Part shown: positions 50,301 to 57,207 of the stretch, piece by piece
Layout of the letters: every line of letters starts with the position of its first letter
How positions within the stretch are numbered: position 1 is the first letter of the stretch
Assembly: GCA_026122225.1 (NCBI GenBank)
Contig: JANEZZ010001902.1
Span: 806,001 to 870,000 of the forward strand
DNA: 64,000 nucleotides
Origin: Heloderma charlesbogerti
Taxonomy: Eukaryota > Chordata > Lepidosauria > Squamata > Helodermatidae
Direction of reading: 5' to 3'
Position numbers and translations under genes: made by a program
The notes under the pieces: model-generated
Told to the model about the DNA's origin: nothing
What the model saw: the letters and a program-made list of their open reading frames with translations, nothing else
Databases searched by the model: none

Positions 50301-53300
50301 AGCATTCTCTGTGATTATTTTTTATATTTCATGATAACCAAAGATATCAATGCTCCTGAGGAATAATAACGTGATCTGAAAGACAGTTGGTGGTGAGTGA
50401 TTGCCTTTGAATAGAGGAAGATTCACATGTAAGCTTATCAGAAATGCATACTCGTATTTAAATGGCATCCTAATTTTTTTTATTCTCTTCCTTCTCAGAT
50501 GTGTTGAGCCCCAGCTGGTTTCTTTATATTTATCACAAAATGGCCTGGTATAGACATAATGCTAAACTACGGTGTAACATTATGTGCACAATCCTCAGGC
50601 TCGTGCACTTCCCCCTCCCCTCTTCTCTGGCACAGCTGCAAGGGGATCAGGAACGTTCACTTGCATTTTCAATTTAACAGCAGTTTAGCATTATGTCCAA
50701 ACCCCAAACTGTAGTTAATCTAACTATGTTAACTGAAACAAGCCAACCTCATAAACTACAGTACAGAGTTGGCGAAGTAAGCCATTGTTAAGACTAACCA
50801 GTTTGTCCAGGTTTGGACACAACACTAAACTGAGATTAGCTAAAAATTAAACTGAAAGCTTCTAGTCTCTTGAGACTACACAGGAAGGTAGGGGAGGGAG
50901 CAGCCCACAAACCTGAGGCTTGCTAATGTAAGACTAAAGTACAGTTTAGTATTACGGCTGAACAAGGCCAATAACTCCACTGTGGTTCTGCTGGGGACCT
51001 CTTGGCTTAGCACTGAAGCAGCATGAAAAATGCCTAAGGGTGCAATCCTGTTTAGACAGAAAAAAGTTGTACAACTCCCAGCATTCCCCAACCAGCCATG
51101 CTGACTGGGGAATGCTGGGAGTTGTAGGGCTTTCTTTTGTGCAAGGTCTTCTCCATATTTAGCGAATATCGCGCAGCCTTACCAGAGCTTTGTCTTCTGG
51201 AGTCTTCGCAGGTTTAATGATCAGCAAAATACACACACCACACACACACACACACACCACTTGTTTTTGCCGGTTTCCTCTCATATGTTTCATTGATTCT
51301 GCCAGAAGATAGCGCTGTTTTATTGTGTGATTTAAGTTCATTACCACATTTAAAGTGACTTTTAAAATGGCGGATTATCCCTTGAAAACAATGTGTGAGG
51401 CATCGGAGGTTGATGGCATCATGAAAAGGACCTGCGACTTTCTGTGAGTGTAGAGATGCTCTAAATATGCATAGGATGGTGCCTTAATTTATTTAATTCT
51501 GGATTAGTGTAAAATGTTCCACATCTCTTACAATTTTCTCCAGTTAAAGTGTTCAGCCAGCCGGTGATGGGAATCTTGAAGAGCCGCTGCTAGTTAGAGT
51601 AGACAATAGTGGGCTAGATGGACCAATGGTCAAACCTGCTATAAGGCAGATTCCTTTTTTTTTTCTATCATTCTGGTTGTTGTTGTTCAGTTGTGTCCAA
51701 CTCTTCGTGACCCCATGTACCATAGCCCGCCAGGCCTTCCTGTCCTGAGCTCTCTCCCGGAGTGTGCTCAAGTAGGCATAAAGCTAATTATTTGGAAAGT
51801 ACTCTGAGATCTTCCAGTAAAAATACCAGACTGTGTGAAGGTGAATCATAATTGTTAGCTAGCTGCTGTTACTTACTACTCATATCAAAACATTTTTCAG
51901 ACCCATGTGATGAGACTGAATCCCAGTGACCAATTACTGGAGTTAGTGCCAGTTCAAAAACAAAAGGTACCATCAGTATATATATGCATTTTATGTAAAG
52001 AGTTGTATATTTTCTGTGGCTAAAAAAAGACATTAACTAGACAATCAGTGGTAGACTAATCCATTAATTGCAGTTTTCAAAAGAGCTGAATTTCAAATGT
52101 TTTAATAATAGTTGCATGAAACAAGTAATACGCATCTTTTGATTCAAACAATGTATTTGGGTGTAGAGCAGTTATTCCACACACAAAAGTTGCTTCAGTT
52201 TATATAAACCATTATTTTCAAAATACCACATATATTGAGTAATACATTTTCAGTAGTTAAAATCAAGACAGTTAGCTAAAGCATATCAGTTGCAGGGGAC
52301 AGAGCCATTATATCGTAGGACTTCATTTCATTTTTATTCCTTTTAGGGGGTTTTGTGTTAGATATTAAGATAATGATTTGGGAATGTACGACTAGGTCGT
52401 TATGTGACTCTAATGAAGAAAAAAAAAACAGTGAAGGAATGCTGGGGTGTCTCTTGACACAGTCTGTTATGTTGCAGAGGTCTTTCCTGGTTTCTGTAAT
52501 AAAGTGAAAATAGGACAAAATGAGAGAATCCTTATCATACCCTTGTCAAGCACGGATGCTGTGCATTATATAGAATTCTGAATGTCTGAGGGAAAATGTG
52601 GTTTGCATCACTGTATTTGAAAAAAAAAAAAAGATCATGTGGCCATGATCCAGCCCAAAGAGAGCCCTGTTAATGTCAATGGCAGAGTGAAGCACTTACT
52701 TAAGTCTCTCTCAGTGATTATCGATGGGACTTAAACATGTATACATTTATTTATTTGTTTGTTTATTACATTTCTGTTTCACCTCATAGCTGAAACTCTC
52801 TGGACGGTTCACAATAAATTTGACTGGCTTATGTCCAGAATATTGTTTTGCCTAGTCTTAATGCAGAATGTAAATTTGCAGGAGAGTGGCCAACAACACA
52901 ACTTTGTTTTGTTTTTCCCCTCATAGCCACTAGTCCTAGATTGGACTCCCTAGTCCAATTTGCCATGGCCACTAATCCTAGATTAATTCTACAGTCCAGT
53001 GGTTTCTTACAGCCATGGATTTCTCCCACATACAAGGGCTTCAACATTGCTTCACCGAGAGAGGGTAGCTCCCATGAGCAACAGAATGTATGCATAGAAC
53101 TGTTCCCTCCACTGAAATGAATGGGCCAGCCCTTCTGTGTAGAGGTGGTAGGTGTGTGCTAGCGATCGGCACTAGGGCTGTGTGTCTGACCAGTACGCAG
53201 TATTTAAAAATAAATGATAATTGAAAAGAAATGTGGGAATTACAGGATGTTAATCTACATATTCTAAAGGATCAATCAGATTGGGATGTCTAAGATCAAA

Positions 53301-55925
53301 AATTTAAAAATAATTAATTTCACAGTTTACAAATTAATATAATAAATTATATAGCTACAAAAATGACAGGAGCGTGTTTGATATGGCATGGAAATTATAG
53401 GGACTGATCCGAAGGTGCTTTGTGCAAGTGAAAAGGTATGTCCACTTGCACAAAGGTAATCTCCCCCCCTCCCCGCAATTCCATCAAGTCCGCCCCTATT
53501 GCAGTCTCCTATGGCATATCCTGAACCACTCCAGAGGACCCCCTGATCCTCAAGAGCAGACTTCTATGCAGCACAGAGGGCTGCAGTGGGGAAAAGTAGG
53601 TGGGAGAGTCTGTTGGGCGAGTGGAGCTCATGTCATACTTCTCTACATCCAGCCCATATTCTTTTATCTTTCAAGTTTCCTACATTTAACCCTCTTTTCT
53701 ATCCTGGCAAGTTACTTACCCTTCGTTTTCATGTTCTCATTTGTTTGCCTTCTCCTTTGCTCTCATTTTATTCTTAACACTCTTTTTTTCCCTTTCTTTT
53801 CTTTCTTGCTTCTCATGGGGCGTAGAAGAAAAATAAAATTGTGAAACTGAACATTCATGGTAAGGGTGGGTTGAAAGAGTCTGATCTTGCCCAACTTCAG
53901 AAGGGTTTGAAATTGGGTGAAGCATCTTCTCAGGTGGAGCCTATACATTCAGAGTGTTTTGGAAAGGATCCCTATGCAGAAAAAAGCTGCTATGATGCTT
54001 TTGTGAGGAAAATTAAGGCTGGTAAAAAGTATTCAAAAAGTAAATCTAAACAGGCCATTGCTGTCAGTGCACAGCAGTCTGATATTCAGCAGACTATTAA
54101 AGAAGAATTTAGAGTACCAAAAAGGAAAACAGTGGATCAAATAAATTCTACATCAACTCAACTAAAGATGCCACGTAGCCTTCCTAATAGTGATAAGGTG
54201 GAAAAACTATATGTGGATCATCAGGAAAATAAAGCAGAGGCTAAAGTAGTGAAACCTGACAAATGTGGGAAAATATATGTACAAGGTAAAGAAAGCAATG
54301 AAGAACAGAGAGAGTTTAAACATAAAGAAAAAATTATGAAACAAATGGCAGTAAGTGTGTCATCTTCAAGTGGGGAAACAAGTAATGGCTCAGCAAAGTA
54401 TGTTCTTCAGATAAACCAATATAATTATGGCAACATAACAAAAAGAGAAATGGGTATAGAAAATCGAATTAAGTGTGAAGAGGAGCAAGATATCTATAAA
54501 CAAAGGAAGGGTTTTGAAGAAATCAGTATGCAAGGCCAGAGTGAAGAGAAGACAAACATAAACAGTAGATCAAGTAAGAATGCCCAGGTAGAAGAGGAGA
54601 ATTCAGAAAGGGAGCAGGGCAATGAAGAAAGTGAAATGATTGTGGAAGAAGATGAAAGTGAAGATGGAAAGCAAGATGAAAAAGCTGGCAGTAAAGAAGA
54701 ATCTGAAGGAGAGGAAGGTGAAAATGAAGCTGATGAGGACTATAAAGAAGATGCCACGATAGCTATAGATGAAGAGCAAGGTGACAATCATGAATTGCAG
54801 TATGAAGCAGAAAATGGGGATAAGATGGATGAGGAGGAGGAAGAAAATTTTCACATAAGTGCTGAAGAGAAAAGTGACACAGGTGCTGAACTGCAAGAGA
54901 GGGAGGAAGTAGATGAGGTTGAAAAGGAAGAAAAATCTGAAAACATAGAGGGTGAATTTGTAGAGGAAATTAACATAGTAGAGGAGGAAAAAGAAGAGAA
55001 TGAGTGGGTGAAGGAGAAAGAAAAGGAAGAGAATAAGAGTGAAAAAGGGAAGAAGAAAGAAGGGAATGAAGAAAGGGATGAGAAGGAAGTAGGGGAAGAA
55101 GAAGAAGGAGGAGGGAAGGAGGAAGAAGATGAGGAAGAAAATGAAAGAGAAAAAGGGGATGAGGGAGAAGAAGAAGGGGAAGGGGAAGTAGATGTAGAAG
55201 GGGAGGAGGGGGAGCAGGAGGAGGGGGAGGCAGGGGAAGGGGAGGGGGAGCAGGAGGAGGGGGAGGCAGGGGAAGGGGAGGGGGAGCAGGAGGAGGGGGA
55301 GGCAGGGGAAGGGGAGGGGGAGCAGGAGGAGGGGGAGGCAGGGGAAGGGGAGGGGGAGCAGGAGGAGGGGGAGGCAGGGGAAGGGGAGGAGGAGGAGGAA
55401 GAAGGGGAGGGGGAGGAGGAAGAAGAAACAAGTGAAGAAGAGGCAGAAGAAGGGGAGGAGGAAGATGATGAAGAAGAGGAGGGGGAACAGGAAGAGGACG
55501 CTGAAGGAGAGGAAGAAGCAGAGGAGGAAGGGGAAGAAAAAATTATGGGAGAAGAGGGAGAGGAAGAAAATGAGAATGAGGAAGGGGAGGAGGAGGAAGG
55601 GGAAAATGAAGAGGAAGAGATGGAAAACAAATCAGAAGCTGAAGAGGGACAGGAAGAGAAGAATGAGGAGGAGGAGGAAGAAGAGGAGCAGGAGGAGGAA
55701 GACAAAAGAGAAGAGGAAGAAGAAGAGCAGGAAGAGCAAGAAGTATGTAGGAAAACCAAAAATCATAAACAGCAAGAAAATAATAAAATCAGAAAACAGG
55801 AGACAAACAGTAAAATAGAAAACTCTAAACAAAAAGTGACATCTAAACAACATGTAGTGAATGGCTTGCAACATTCACAACAATTTTGGAACAATGTGCT
55901 ACCACATTATTTGACATTAAAGTAG
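25937..55925 (+). CDS. RPGR: RPGR, retinitis pigmentosa GTPase regulator (ORF15-type isoform, 14 coding exons)
   Basis: Join of 25937-25964, 27649-27774, 28434-28526, 29330-29392, 33388-33546, 36146-36295, 37767-37925, 41379-41534, 43207-43331, 45437-45622, 47763-47958, 48615-48721, 51901-51966 and 53826-55925. The total is 3714 nt, or 1237 residues, against about 1152 in human. Exons 1-10 and 13 have the lengths I recall for human (28, 126, 93, 63, 159, 150, 159, 156, 125, 186; 66), and all phases join. Residues ~10-375 form the RCC1 propeller that in the family binds RPGRIP1 and PDE6D. Residues ~790-1176 are Glu/Gly-rich (TTLL5 polyglutamylation region in mammals), and the end is basic. RPGR acts at the photoreceptor connecting cilium. 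The joined reading frame is open throughout. Confidence 0.96.
26312..26432. repeat. Hairpin MITE, hAT-like family B, with 8-bp target duplication
   Basis: CAGCCTTCCCCAACCCGCTG and CAGCGGGTTGGGAAAGGCT are the ends. The inner arms are ACTACAACTCCCATAATCCC and GGGATTATGGGAGTTGTAG. It is flanked by ATTTTATA (26303-26310) and ATTTTACA (26433-26440), an 8-bp duplication with one mismatch, which fits hAT insertion. Confidence 0.88.
27322..27416. repeat. Hairpin MITE, family A (TAA target duplication)
   Basis: GGGCACAATCCTATGCATG and CATGCACAGGATTGCAACG are the ends, flanked by TAA at 27319-27321 and 27417-27419. Confidence 0.85.
27649..27774 (+). CDS. RPGR: RPGR exon 2
   Basis: 126 nt after an ATTTTTAG acceptor, ending at a GTTAGT donor. 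Encodes [47 protein letters not shown] and SCGDEH are near-invariant in RPGR and begin the RCC1 fold. Confidence 0.96.
28434..28526 (+). CDS. RPGR: RPGR exon 3
   Basis: 93 nt between a TATTCTGTAG acceptor and a GTTTGT donor. Encodes [20 protein letters not shown] and INKPTCVK, a full RCC1 repeat core. Confidence 0.97.
28527..29329 (+). other. RPGR intron 3
   Basis: Contains a family C repeat at 29079-29156 and nothing else recognised. GGGCTGTATCCAACAGTG at 28859 may be a fragment of another MITE. Confidence 0.7.
29079..29156. repeat. Short palindromic repeat, family C
   Basis: TTAGAGCACAAGCCCTGTGG at the left, GGACTTACGCTCAGGTAAGC in the middle and GTGTATAGGATTGCTGCC then TTA at the right. 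Weak copy, also flanked by TTA. Confidence 0.55.
29330..29392 (+). CDS. RPGR: RPGR exon 4
   Basis: 63 nt, acceptor TTAATCCATAG and donor ACAG|GTATGT. Encodes [20 protein letters not shown], nearly identical to the mammalian exon. Confidence 0.97.
29500..29590 (-). mobile_element. tRNA-SINE 3' fragment (antisense)
   Basis: GCTGCTTTATACTGAGCCAG, TGGTCCATCTGGCC and CTGACTGGCAGCAGCTCCCC match, in reverse, the SINE body at 36440-36515 plus 37050-37110. 5'-truncated. Confidence 0.75.
29856..29966. repeat. Hairpin MITE, family A (diverged)
   Basis: GGTACAACCCTGTGGATGTTTA and TGTGTATGAGATTGCACC ends bracket GGGAAAGCTGGGAGTTGTAG. TTAA lies at both borders. Confidence 0.7.
30271..30312. repeat. (CT)n-(AC)n compound microsatellite
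   Basis: A CT run, a TTTATA spacer and an AC run. Confidence 0.9.
30690..31443 (+). mobile_element. L2-type LINE 3' fragment with (AAAT)n tail
   Basis: A 143-codon frame at 30792-31223 reads [54 protein letters not shown] and [17 protein letters not shown]: the L2 RT C-terminus. The non-coding 3' end is GAGCTTCGGCTATTGGGCGG followed by AAAT repeats. Only the last part of the element is present, but that part is well preserved. Confidence 0.9.
33388..33546 (+). CDS. RPGR: RPGR exon 5
   Basis: 159 nt, acceptor CTGTGTGCAG and donor ACTG|GTGAGC. Encodes [40 protein letters not shown] and SYTSAALT. [16 protein letters not shown] is an RCC1 signature shared with mammals. Confidence 0.97.
34020..35690 (+). 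mobile_element. 5'-truncated L2-clade LINE with an open RT frame
   Basis: Positions 34036-35514 form one uninterrupted 492-codon frame. It reads [60 protein letters not shown], then [12 protein letters not shown], the YxDD catalytic box. The C-terminal part has [15 protein letters not shown] and [20 protein letters not shown]. The endonuclease domain is missing. The 3' end has ATCGCCCAGAGTGGCTGGG and an (AAT)n tail. The lack of stops suggests a comparatively young copy. It cannot move by itself. Confidence 0.93.
35912..36026. repeat. Hairpin MITE, hAT-like family B (diverged)
   Basis: CTCTGGATGTGTTAGACTGC faces GCAATCCAACACATCTGGAG, followed by GGCACCAG. Outer ends are eroded. Confidence 0.7.
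36146..36295 (+). CDS. RPGR: RPGR exon 6
   Basis: 150 nt, acceptor CTCTTTTAAG and donor ACAC|GTAAGT. Encodes [40 protein letters not shown] and YHSALIT. Confidence 0.97.
36385..36520 (+). mobile_element. tRNA-derived SINE, 5' part (interrupted)
   Basis: TTTGCATGCAGATGGCCCCA and GGTTCAATCCCCAGC (box B) are followed by CTGAAACCCTGGAGAGCCAC and TGCCAGTCAGTGTAGACAAT. The remainder of the same SINE resumes at 37046 after an antisense L2 insertion. Confidence 0.8.
36525..37045 (-). mobile_element. L2-type LINE 3' fragment (antisense), inserted in a SINE
   Basis: Minus-strand frames read [17 protein letters not shown] and then [20 protein letters not shown] with [14 protein letters not shown]. This is the L2 RT C-terminus, with the AT-rich tail at the low-coordinate end. 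Confidence 0.8.
37046..37110 (+). mobile_element. tRNA-derived SINE, 3' part (continuation)
   Basis: AATACTGGACTAGATGGACC, ATGGTCTGACTCAGTATAAG and GCAACTTCCTAT complete the SINE begun at 36385. Confidence 0.8.
37767..37925 (+). CDS. RPGR: RPGR exon 7
   Basis: 159 nt, acceptor GTTTTCTACAG and donor TGCAG|GTATTC. Encodes [40 protein letters not shown] and HTVALA. [17 protein letters not shown] matches the mammalian blade. Confidence 0.97.
38255..38340 (+). repeat. Squamate interspersed repeat, 3' end
   Basis: CAGGATACTGGAGTAGATTG, GTCTGATCCAGCACAGCTCT and TCTTATGTTC. Antisense counterpart of 5386-5545. Confidence 0.65.
38426..38806. repeat. Long MITE with family A ends and TTA duplication
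   Basis: GGGCGCAATCCTAT and ATAGGATTGAACCC are the ends, flanked by TTA at 38423-38425 and 38807-38809. The 350-bp interior is GC-rich and differs from the short family A copies; it has no coding frame of note. Confidence 0.8.
38810..38940. repeat. Hairpin MITE, family A, abutting the previous element
   Basis: GAGCACAATCCTATGTATG and CATACATAGGGTTGCACC are the ends; AAAAGTCCTACAGCTGCCAG faces CTGGGAGTTGTAGGGCTTTT. It shares TTA 38807-38809 with its neighbour and has TTA again at 38941-38943. Confidence 0.85.
40896..41026. repeat. Hairpin MITE, hAT-like family B
   Basis: CTTTCCCCAACCTGGTGCCC and GGGCACCAGGTAGGGGAAAG ends; ATGTTTTGGACTACAGCTCC faces GAGTTTAAGTCCAAAACATC. Confidence 0.88.
41379..41534 (+). 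CDS. RPGR: RPGR exon 8
   Basis: 156 nt after a long T-run acceptor (14 T then CCAG), donor ACAG|GTGTGT. Encodes [40 protein letters not shown] and [11 protein letters not shown]. Confidence 0.97.
41535..43206 (+). other. RPGR intron 8
   Basis: A weak family C trace at about 41672-41746 (TAAATAGGTCTTAACTTAGA). Otherwise nothing recognisable in 1.7 kb. Confidence 0.7.
43207..43331 (+). CDS. RPGR: RPGR exon 9
   Basis: 125 nt, acceptor CCACACTTAG and donor TTCG|GTAAGG. Encodes [20 protein letters not shown] and [16 protein letters not shown]. It ends on a complete codon. Confidence 0.97.
43716..43808. repeat. Short palindromic repeat, family C (best copy)
   Basis: GAGGCTGCAATCTTATATGC, TTGGAGTAAATCTCACTGAA, ACTTATTTCTGAGTAGACAT and GTATAGGTTTGTGCC then TTA. 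The arms are complementary around GTAAATCTCACTGAACTCAT. Confidence 0.7.
44308..44374. repeat. (TC)n and (CA)n compound microsatellite
   Basis: A TC run, then TTGCGCACGTGTGCATA, then a CA run in RPGR intron 9. Confidence 0.9.
45437..45622 (+). CDS. RPGR: RPGR exon 10 (last propeller exon)
   Basis: 186 nt, acceptor TGTGTTATAG and donor GAGAAG|GTGAAT. Encodes [20 protein letters not shown], closing the propeller, a divergent linker, and [15 protein letters not shown]. TLSARxRRRE is conserved in mammals. Confidence 0.96.
46303..46409. repeat. Hairpin MITE, hAT-like family B
   Basis: CAGCCTTCTCCAGCCTGGTG and CACCAGGTTGGGGAAAGCTG ends; the central loop is shortened. Confidence 0.8.
46900..47400 (+). 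mobile_element. Probable non-LTR retrotransposon relic
   Basis: The frame near 47185-47280 reads [20 protein letters not shown] and LECPLY, a C...C...H...C arrangement typical of a retrotransposon C-terminal zinc motif. [15 protein letters not shown] precedes it in another frame. I cannot name the clade. Frameshifted and inactive. Confidence 0.45.
47614..47709. repeat. 48-bp perfect tandem duplication
   Basis: AACCTTGCCTCAGCCTACCA opens each unit. Copies occupy 47614-47661 and 47662-47709, and a third start (AACCTT) follows at 47710. The array ends 53 bp before exon 11. Confidence 0.95.
47763..47958 (+). CDS. RPGR: RPGR exon 11
   Basis: 196 nt, acceptor CTTTCACAAG and donor ACAG|GTGAGC. Encodes [20 protein letters not shown], then a poorly conserved linker and [11 protein letters not shown]. 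The exon is 27 nt longer than the human exon as I recall it (169), a multiple of three, so phase is kept. Confidence 0.9.
47959..48614 (+). other. RPGR intron 11
   Basis: No repeat or exon recognised. A CCACCACCACCACC tract at 48323-48336 yields a Pro-rich open frame that is not part of the gene. Confidence 0.75.
48615..48721 (+). CDS. RPGR: RPGR exon 12
   Basis: 107 nt, acceptor TTTTTTTTAAAG and donor AATATG|GTAATA. Encodes [20 protein letters not shown] and [10 protein letters not shown]. GxTTDxLNM aligns with mammalian GETTDILNM. Confidence 0.93.
49203..50110 (-). mobile_element. Nested cluster: SINE split by a hAT-like element
   Basis: SINE sequence (antisense) runs to about 49262 (GTCCATTGGTCCATCTAGCT) and resumes at about 49988 (CTGACTGGCAGCGGTTCTCC, TTTCCCAGCCCTACCTGGAG). 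Between them lies CAGGGTCCCCAACTGTTTTG at the left and GGCACCACGTTGGAGACCCC at the right, the two ends of a hAT-like element. That element in turn holds an L1-like fragment. Confidence 0.7.
49697..49920 (+). mobile_element. L1-like LINE 3' fragment
   Basis: The frame reads [40 protein letters not shown] and [11 protein letters not shown] then stop. The pattern matches the C-terminal end of L1 ORF2 in reptiles as I recall it. Only the last ~57 codons are present. Confidence 0.55.
51038..51483. repeat. Family A hairpin MITE interrupted by a ~325-bp insertion
   Basis: The left arm (GGGTGCAATCCTGTTTAGAC) starts after TAA at 51035-51037. The right arm runs normally to GTTGTAGGGCTTTCTTT (about 51137), breaks off, and its terminus ATGCATAGGATGGTGCC then TTA appears at 51467-51486. 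The intervening ~325 bp has GCAAGGTC near one end and GACCTGC near the other and includes a CA microsatellite. Its identity is unknown. Confidence 0.6.
51575..51655 (+). mobile_element. tRNA-SINE 3' fragment
   Basis: GAAGAGCCGCTGCTAGTTAG, GTAGACAATAGTGGGCTAGA and TGGACCAATGGTCAAACC match the SINE at 36485-37110. Confidence 0.7.
51668..51775 (-). mobile_element. BovB/RTE LINE 3' end (antisense)
   Basis: Read on the minus strand it gives [20 protein letters not shown] and WTQLNNNN, the extreme C-terminus of BovB, as at 17040-17150. Confidence 0.88.
51901..51966 (+). CDS. RPGR: RPGR exon 13
   Basis: 66 nt, acceptor ACATTTTTCAG and donor CAAAAG|GTACCA. Encodes [20 protein letters not shown] and QK, aligned with mammalian [20 protein letters not shown]. 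Phase 0 at both ends. Confidence 0.96.
51967..53825 (+). other. RPGR intron 13
   Basis: No exon equivalent to a separate mammalian exon 14 was found. TTTATTTGTTTGTTTATTAC near 52747 resembles a LINE tail. The intron ends in a long pyrimidine tract (CTCTTTTTTTCCCTTTCTTT) and GGGGCGTAG. Confidence 0.65.
53826..55925 (+). CDS. RPGR: RPGR terminal exon (ORF15 type, Glu/Gly-rich)
   Basis: 2100 nt read in phase 0 from [12 protein letters not shown] to TAG at 55923-55925. Residues 539-790 are mixed and lysine-rich. About 790-1176 are acidic (Glu, Gly, some Lys), including five 12-residue copies of [12 protein letters not shown]. About 1177-1237 are basic and finish [14 protein letters not shown], matching human [14 protein letters not shown]. 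In mammals this isoform dominates in photoreceptors, its Glu-Gly tract is polyglutamylated by TTLL5, and the basic end recruits TTLL5. An in-frame GTAAGTG at 54351 provides an alternative exit. ATTAAA at 56068 is a weak candidate polyadenylation signal. Confidence 0.95.
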   Translation, partial: KKNKIVKLNIHGKGGLKESDLAQLQKGLKLGEASSQVEPIHSECFGKDPYAEKSCYDAFVRKIKAGKKYSKSKSKQAIAVSAQQSDIQQTIKEEFRVPKRKTVDQINSTSTQLKMPRSLPNSDKVEKLYVDHQENKAEAKVVKPDKCGKIYVQGKESNEEQREFKHKEKIMKQMAVSVSSSSGETSNGSAKYVLQINQYNYGNITKREMGIENRIKCEEEQDIYKQRKGFEEISMQGQSEEKTNINSRSSKNAQVEEENSEREQGNEESEMIVEEDESEDGKQDEKAGSKEESEGEEGENEADEDYKEDATIAIDEEQGDNHELQYEAENGDKMDEEEEENFHISAEEKSDTGAELQEREEVDEVEKEEKSENIEGEFVEEINIVEEEKEENEWVKEKEKEENKSEKGKKKEGNEERDEKEVGEEEEGGGKEEEDEEENEREKGDEGEEEGEGEVDVEGEEGEQEEGEAGEGEGEQEEGEAGEGEGEQEEGEAGEGEGEQEEGEAGEGEGEQEEGEAGEGEEEEEEGEGEEEEETSEEEAEEGEEEDDEEEEGEQEEDAEGEEEAEEEGEEKIMGEEGEEENENEEGEEEEGENEEEEMENKSEAEEGQEEKNEEEEEEEEQEEEDKREEEEEEQEEQEVCRKTKNHKQQENNKIRKQETNSKIENSKQKVTSKQHVVNGLQHSQQFWNNVLPHYLTLK
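54351..54357 (+). promoter_or_regulatory. RPGR: Intra-exonic 5' splice site (ORF15 versus constitutive switch)
   Basis: ATGGCA|GTAAGTG lies in frame (phase 0) 525 nt into the terminal exon and is read as VSV in the ORF15 protein. In human the constitutive exon 15 donor is likewise a GTAAGT read as VS (KAE-VSEGK), at phase 0. Splicing here would join the phase-0 exons at 62580 or 63063. Confidence 0.75.
55212..55391. repeat. RPGR: 36-bp coding minisatellite in ORF15 exon
   Basis: Five copies start at 55212, 55248, 55284, 55320 and 55356, each opening GAGCAGGAGGAGGGGGAGGC. The strand is almost pure purine with many GGGG runs, so it is prone to slippage and could form G-quadruplex or triplex structures. 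Confidence 0.93.
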
Positions 55926-57207
55926 CCCTGGAGGCATGGAGATTTTGTTCAGGAAACTATAGTACTATGCAAAATACACACACACACAATTTTTTTTTTT
56001 TACTACACAAATAACCAGATTAAGATCTTTTATAGGAGTGGCTCAAATTTCAGCTTTCTTATAACACATTAAAAGTACTCTTAAAATCTGCCAGTAAGAG
56101 CCAGACGCAGAATTTCCCAGTGTGAATCCAAACGGAGTGATGTGATGTGCTCTCCAATCCTAATGTCTGCCTTGCAGATAAGTGCATTCACAGCGTTAAT
56201 ATTTGGAGCATTGCCTGCATGGCCACAGAAGCAGTGCTGGTGCAGAATTTTCCCCCTGCCACATCTTTCTCGTATAAAGAGAAAATACTCCACACATTCC
56301 TACTTTGGATACATTGTTTGCAGACATGCTGACTATCTCACACTTGTTACTAGCCATGAGTGTAGCTGCCATAGCAGTTTTATATAGCCCTTCAGAGTGT
56401 TCAGTACACTTCATACATTTGACATAAGGATTACAAGTCAAATGTATGAAATGTATCGAACGCTCTAAAGTGTTGTAAGGAAACTCAGTATTATTATCCC
56501 CATATTATTAGGAACAGGGCTTGTGAGACTACGAGAATAGTGGCATCTTTATTACTGAGCTGGTGCTCAGAGTTCTCTGTCTCTTTCTAGCCTTGGAATC
56601 GGAGGCTTGGATCCAGAGTCTTCCACAGATGGAAGGGCTCCTTCTGTCAGGGGAAGGCTTTTGCTTCAGTAGAGCATTTTTGCTCCCCCCACTGCCATTC
56701 TGAAGATTTGAGAGACCTTCCAGAGCAGTGTAGGAGTTGGCACCGGAGGCTGCAGAGGGAGTGGGGAATCTGTGAAAATCGCCTCCCCGCCTTCTGTTGG
56801 CCAGGGCACGTTCAGTGGAACTCCACTTAGGGAGTGCTACCACTGGTAGGAGGAAATACTGGATCCAAACTTCCATCTCTGAGATTAGAACAACAGTAGC
56901 TCTGCATGTGGCTTCCATAGCCCACGGTGGCCTTTGGGGGCTGAGAACAGGGCTTGCATTTCTTGCAGCACGAGGTCAATCTTTTACAAGCAGAGGTTAG
57001 AAGGGGGCGATGGTGATAGCTCCCTCCAGTGTCAGATGACTAGTTGCTTGGGGCCAACATCAGGAGTGGCTATTTCTAGTTTGCTCCAGTTGCAAGATTT
57101 CCAGAGGCATCTGGCTGGCTATTGTTGGTTGCCACTGGTGCAACCATGCCCCAAGAATTTGCTTTACCATCTAACGATATGACGACTCACATAATACCAT
57201 TTACTGT

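Larger units (their letters stand above)
48722..51900 (+). other. RPGR intron 12
   Basis: Holds a nested SINE/hAT-like/L1 cluster (49203-50110), an interrupted family A MITE (51038-51483), a SINE end and an antisense BovB end. Repeats of AGACATAATGCTAAACTA and GTTTAGCATTATGTCCAAAC (about 50550-50700) form an inverted pair that may be another MITE. Confidence 0.75.

Noticed and set aside
53422..53844. 140-codon frame ending just inside the terminal exon
   Set aside because: It uses the pyrimidine tract and acceptor as codons (Phe/Leu/Ser-rich) and is in a different frame from RPGR.
55212..55391. Regular 36-bp repeats as a CRISPR array
   Set aside because: No spacers, contiguous units, inside a vertebrate coding exon.
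54970..55431. 153-codon Pro/Leu-rich minus-strand frame
   Set aside because: Same compositional artefact in another frame of the 36-bp repeat.
54851..55759. 302-codon Ser-rich minus-strand frame opposite the ORF15 exon
   Set aside because: It is the complement of the GAG/GAA-rich coding strand; purine repeats rarely create antisense stops. No family resemblance, and the plus-strand protein has the conserved C-terminus.
55432..55818. Lys/Arg-rich plus-strand frame of 128 codons
   Set aside because: Out-of-frame reading of the Glu/Gly tract, equivalent to the basic tail made by ORF15 frameshift mutations; not a separate gene.
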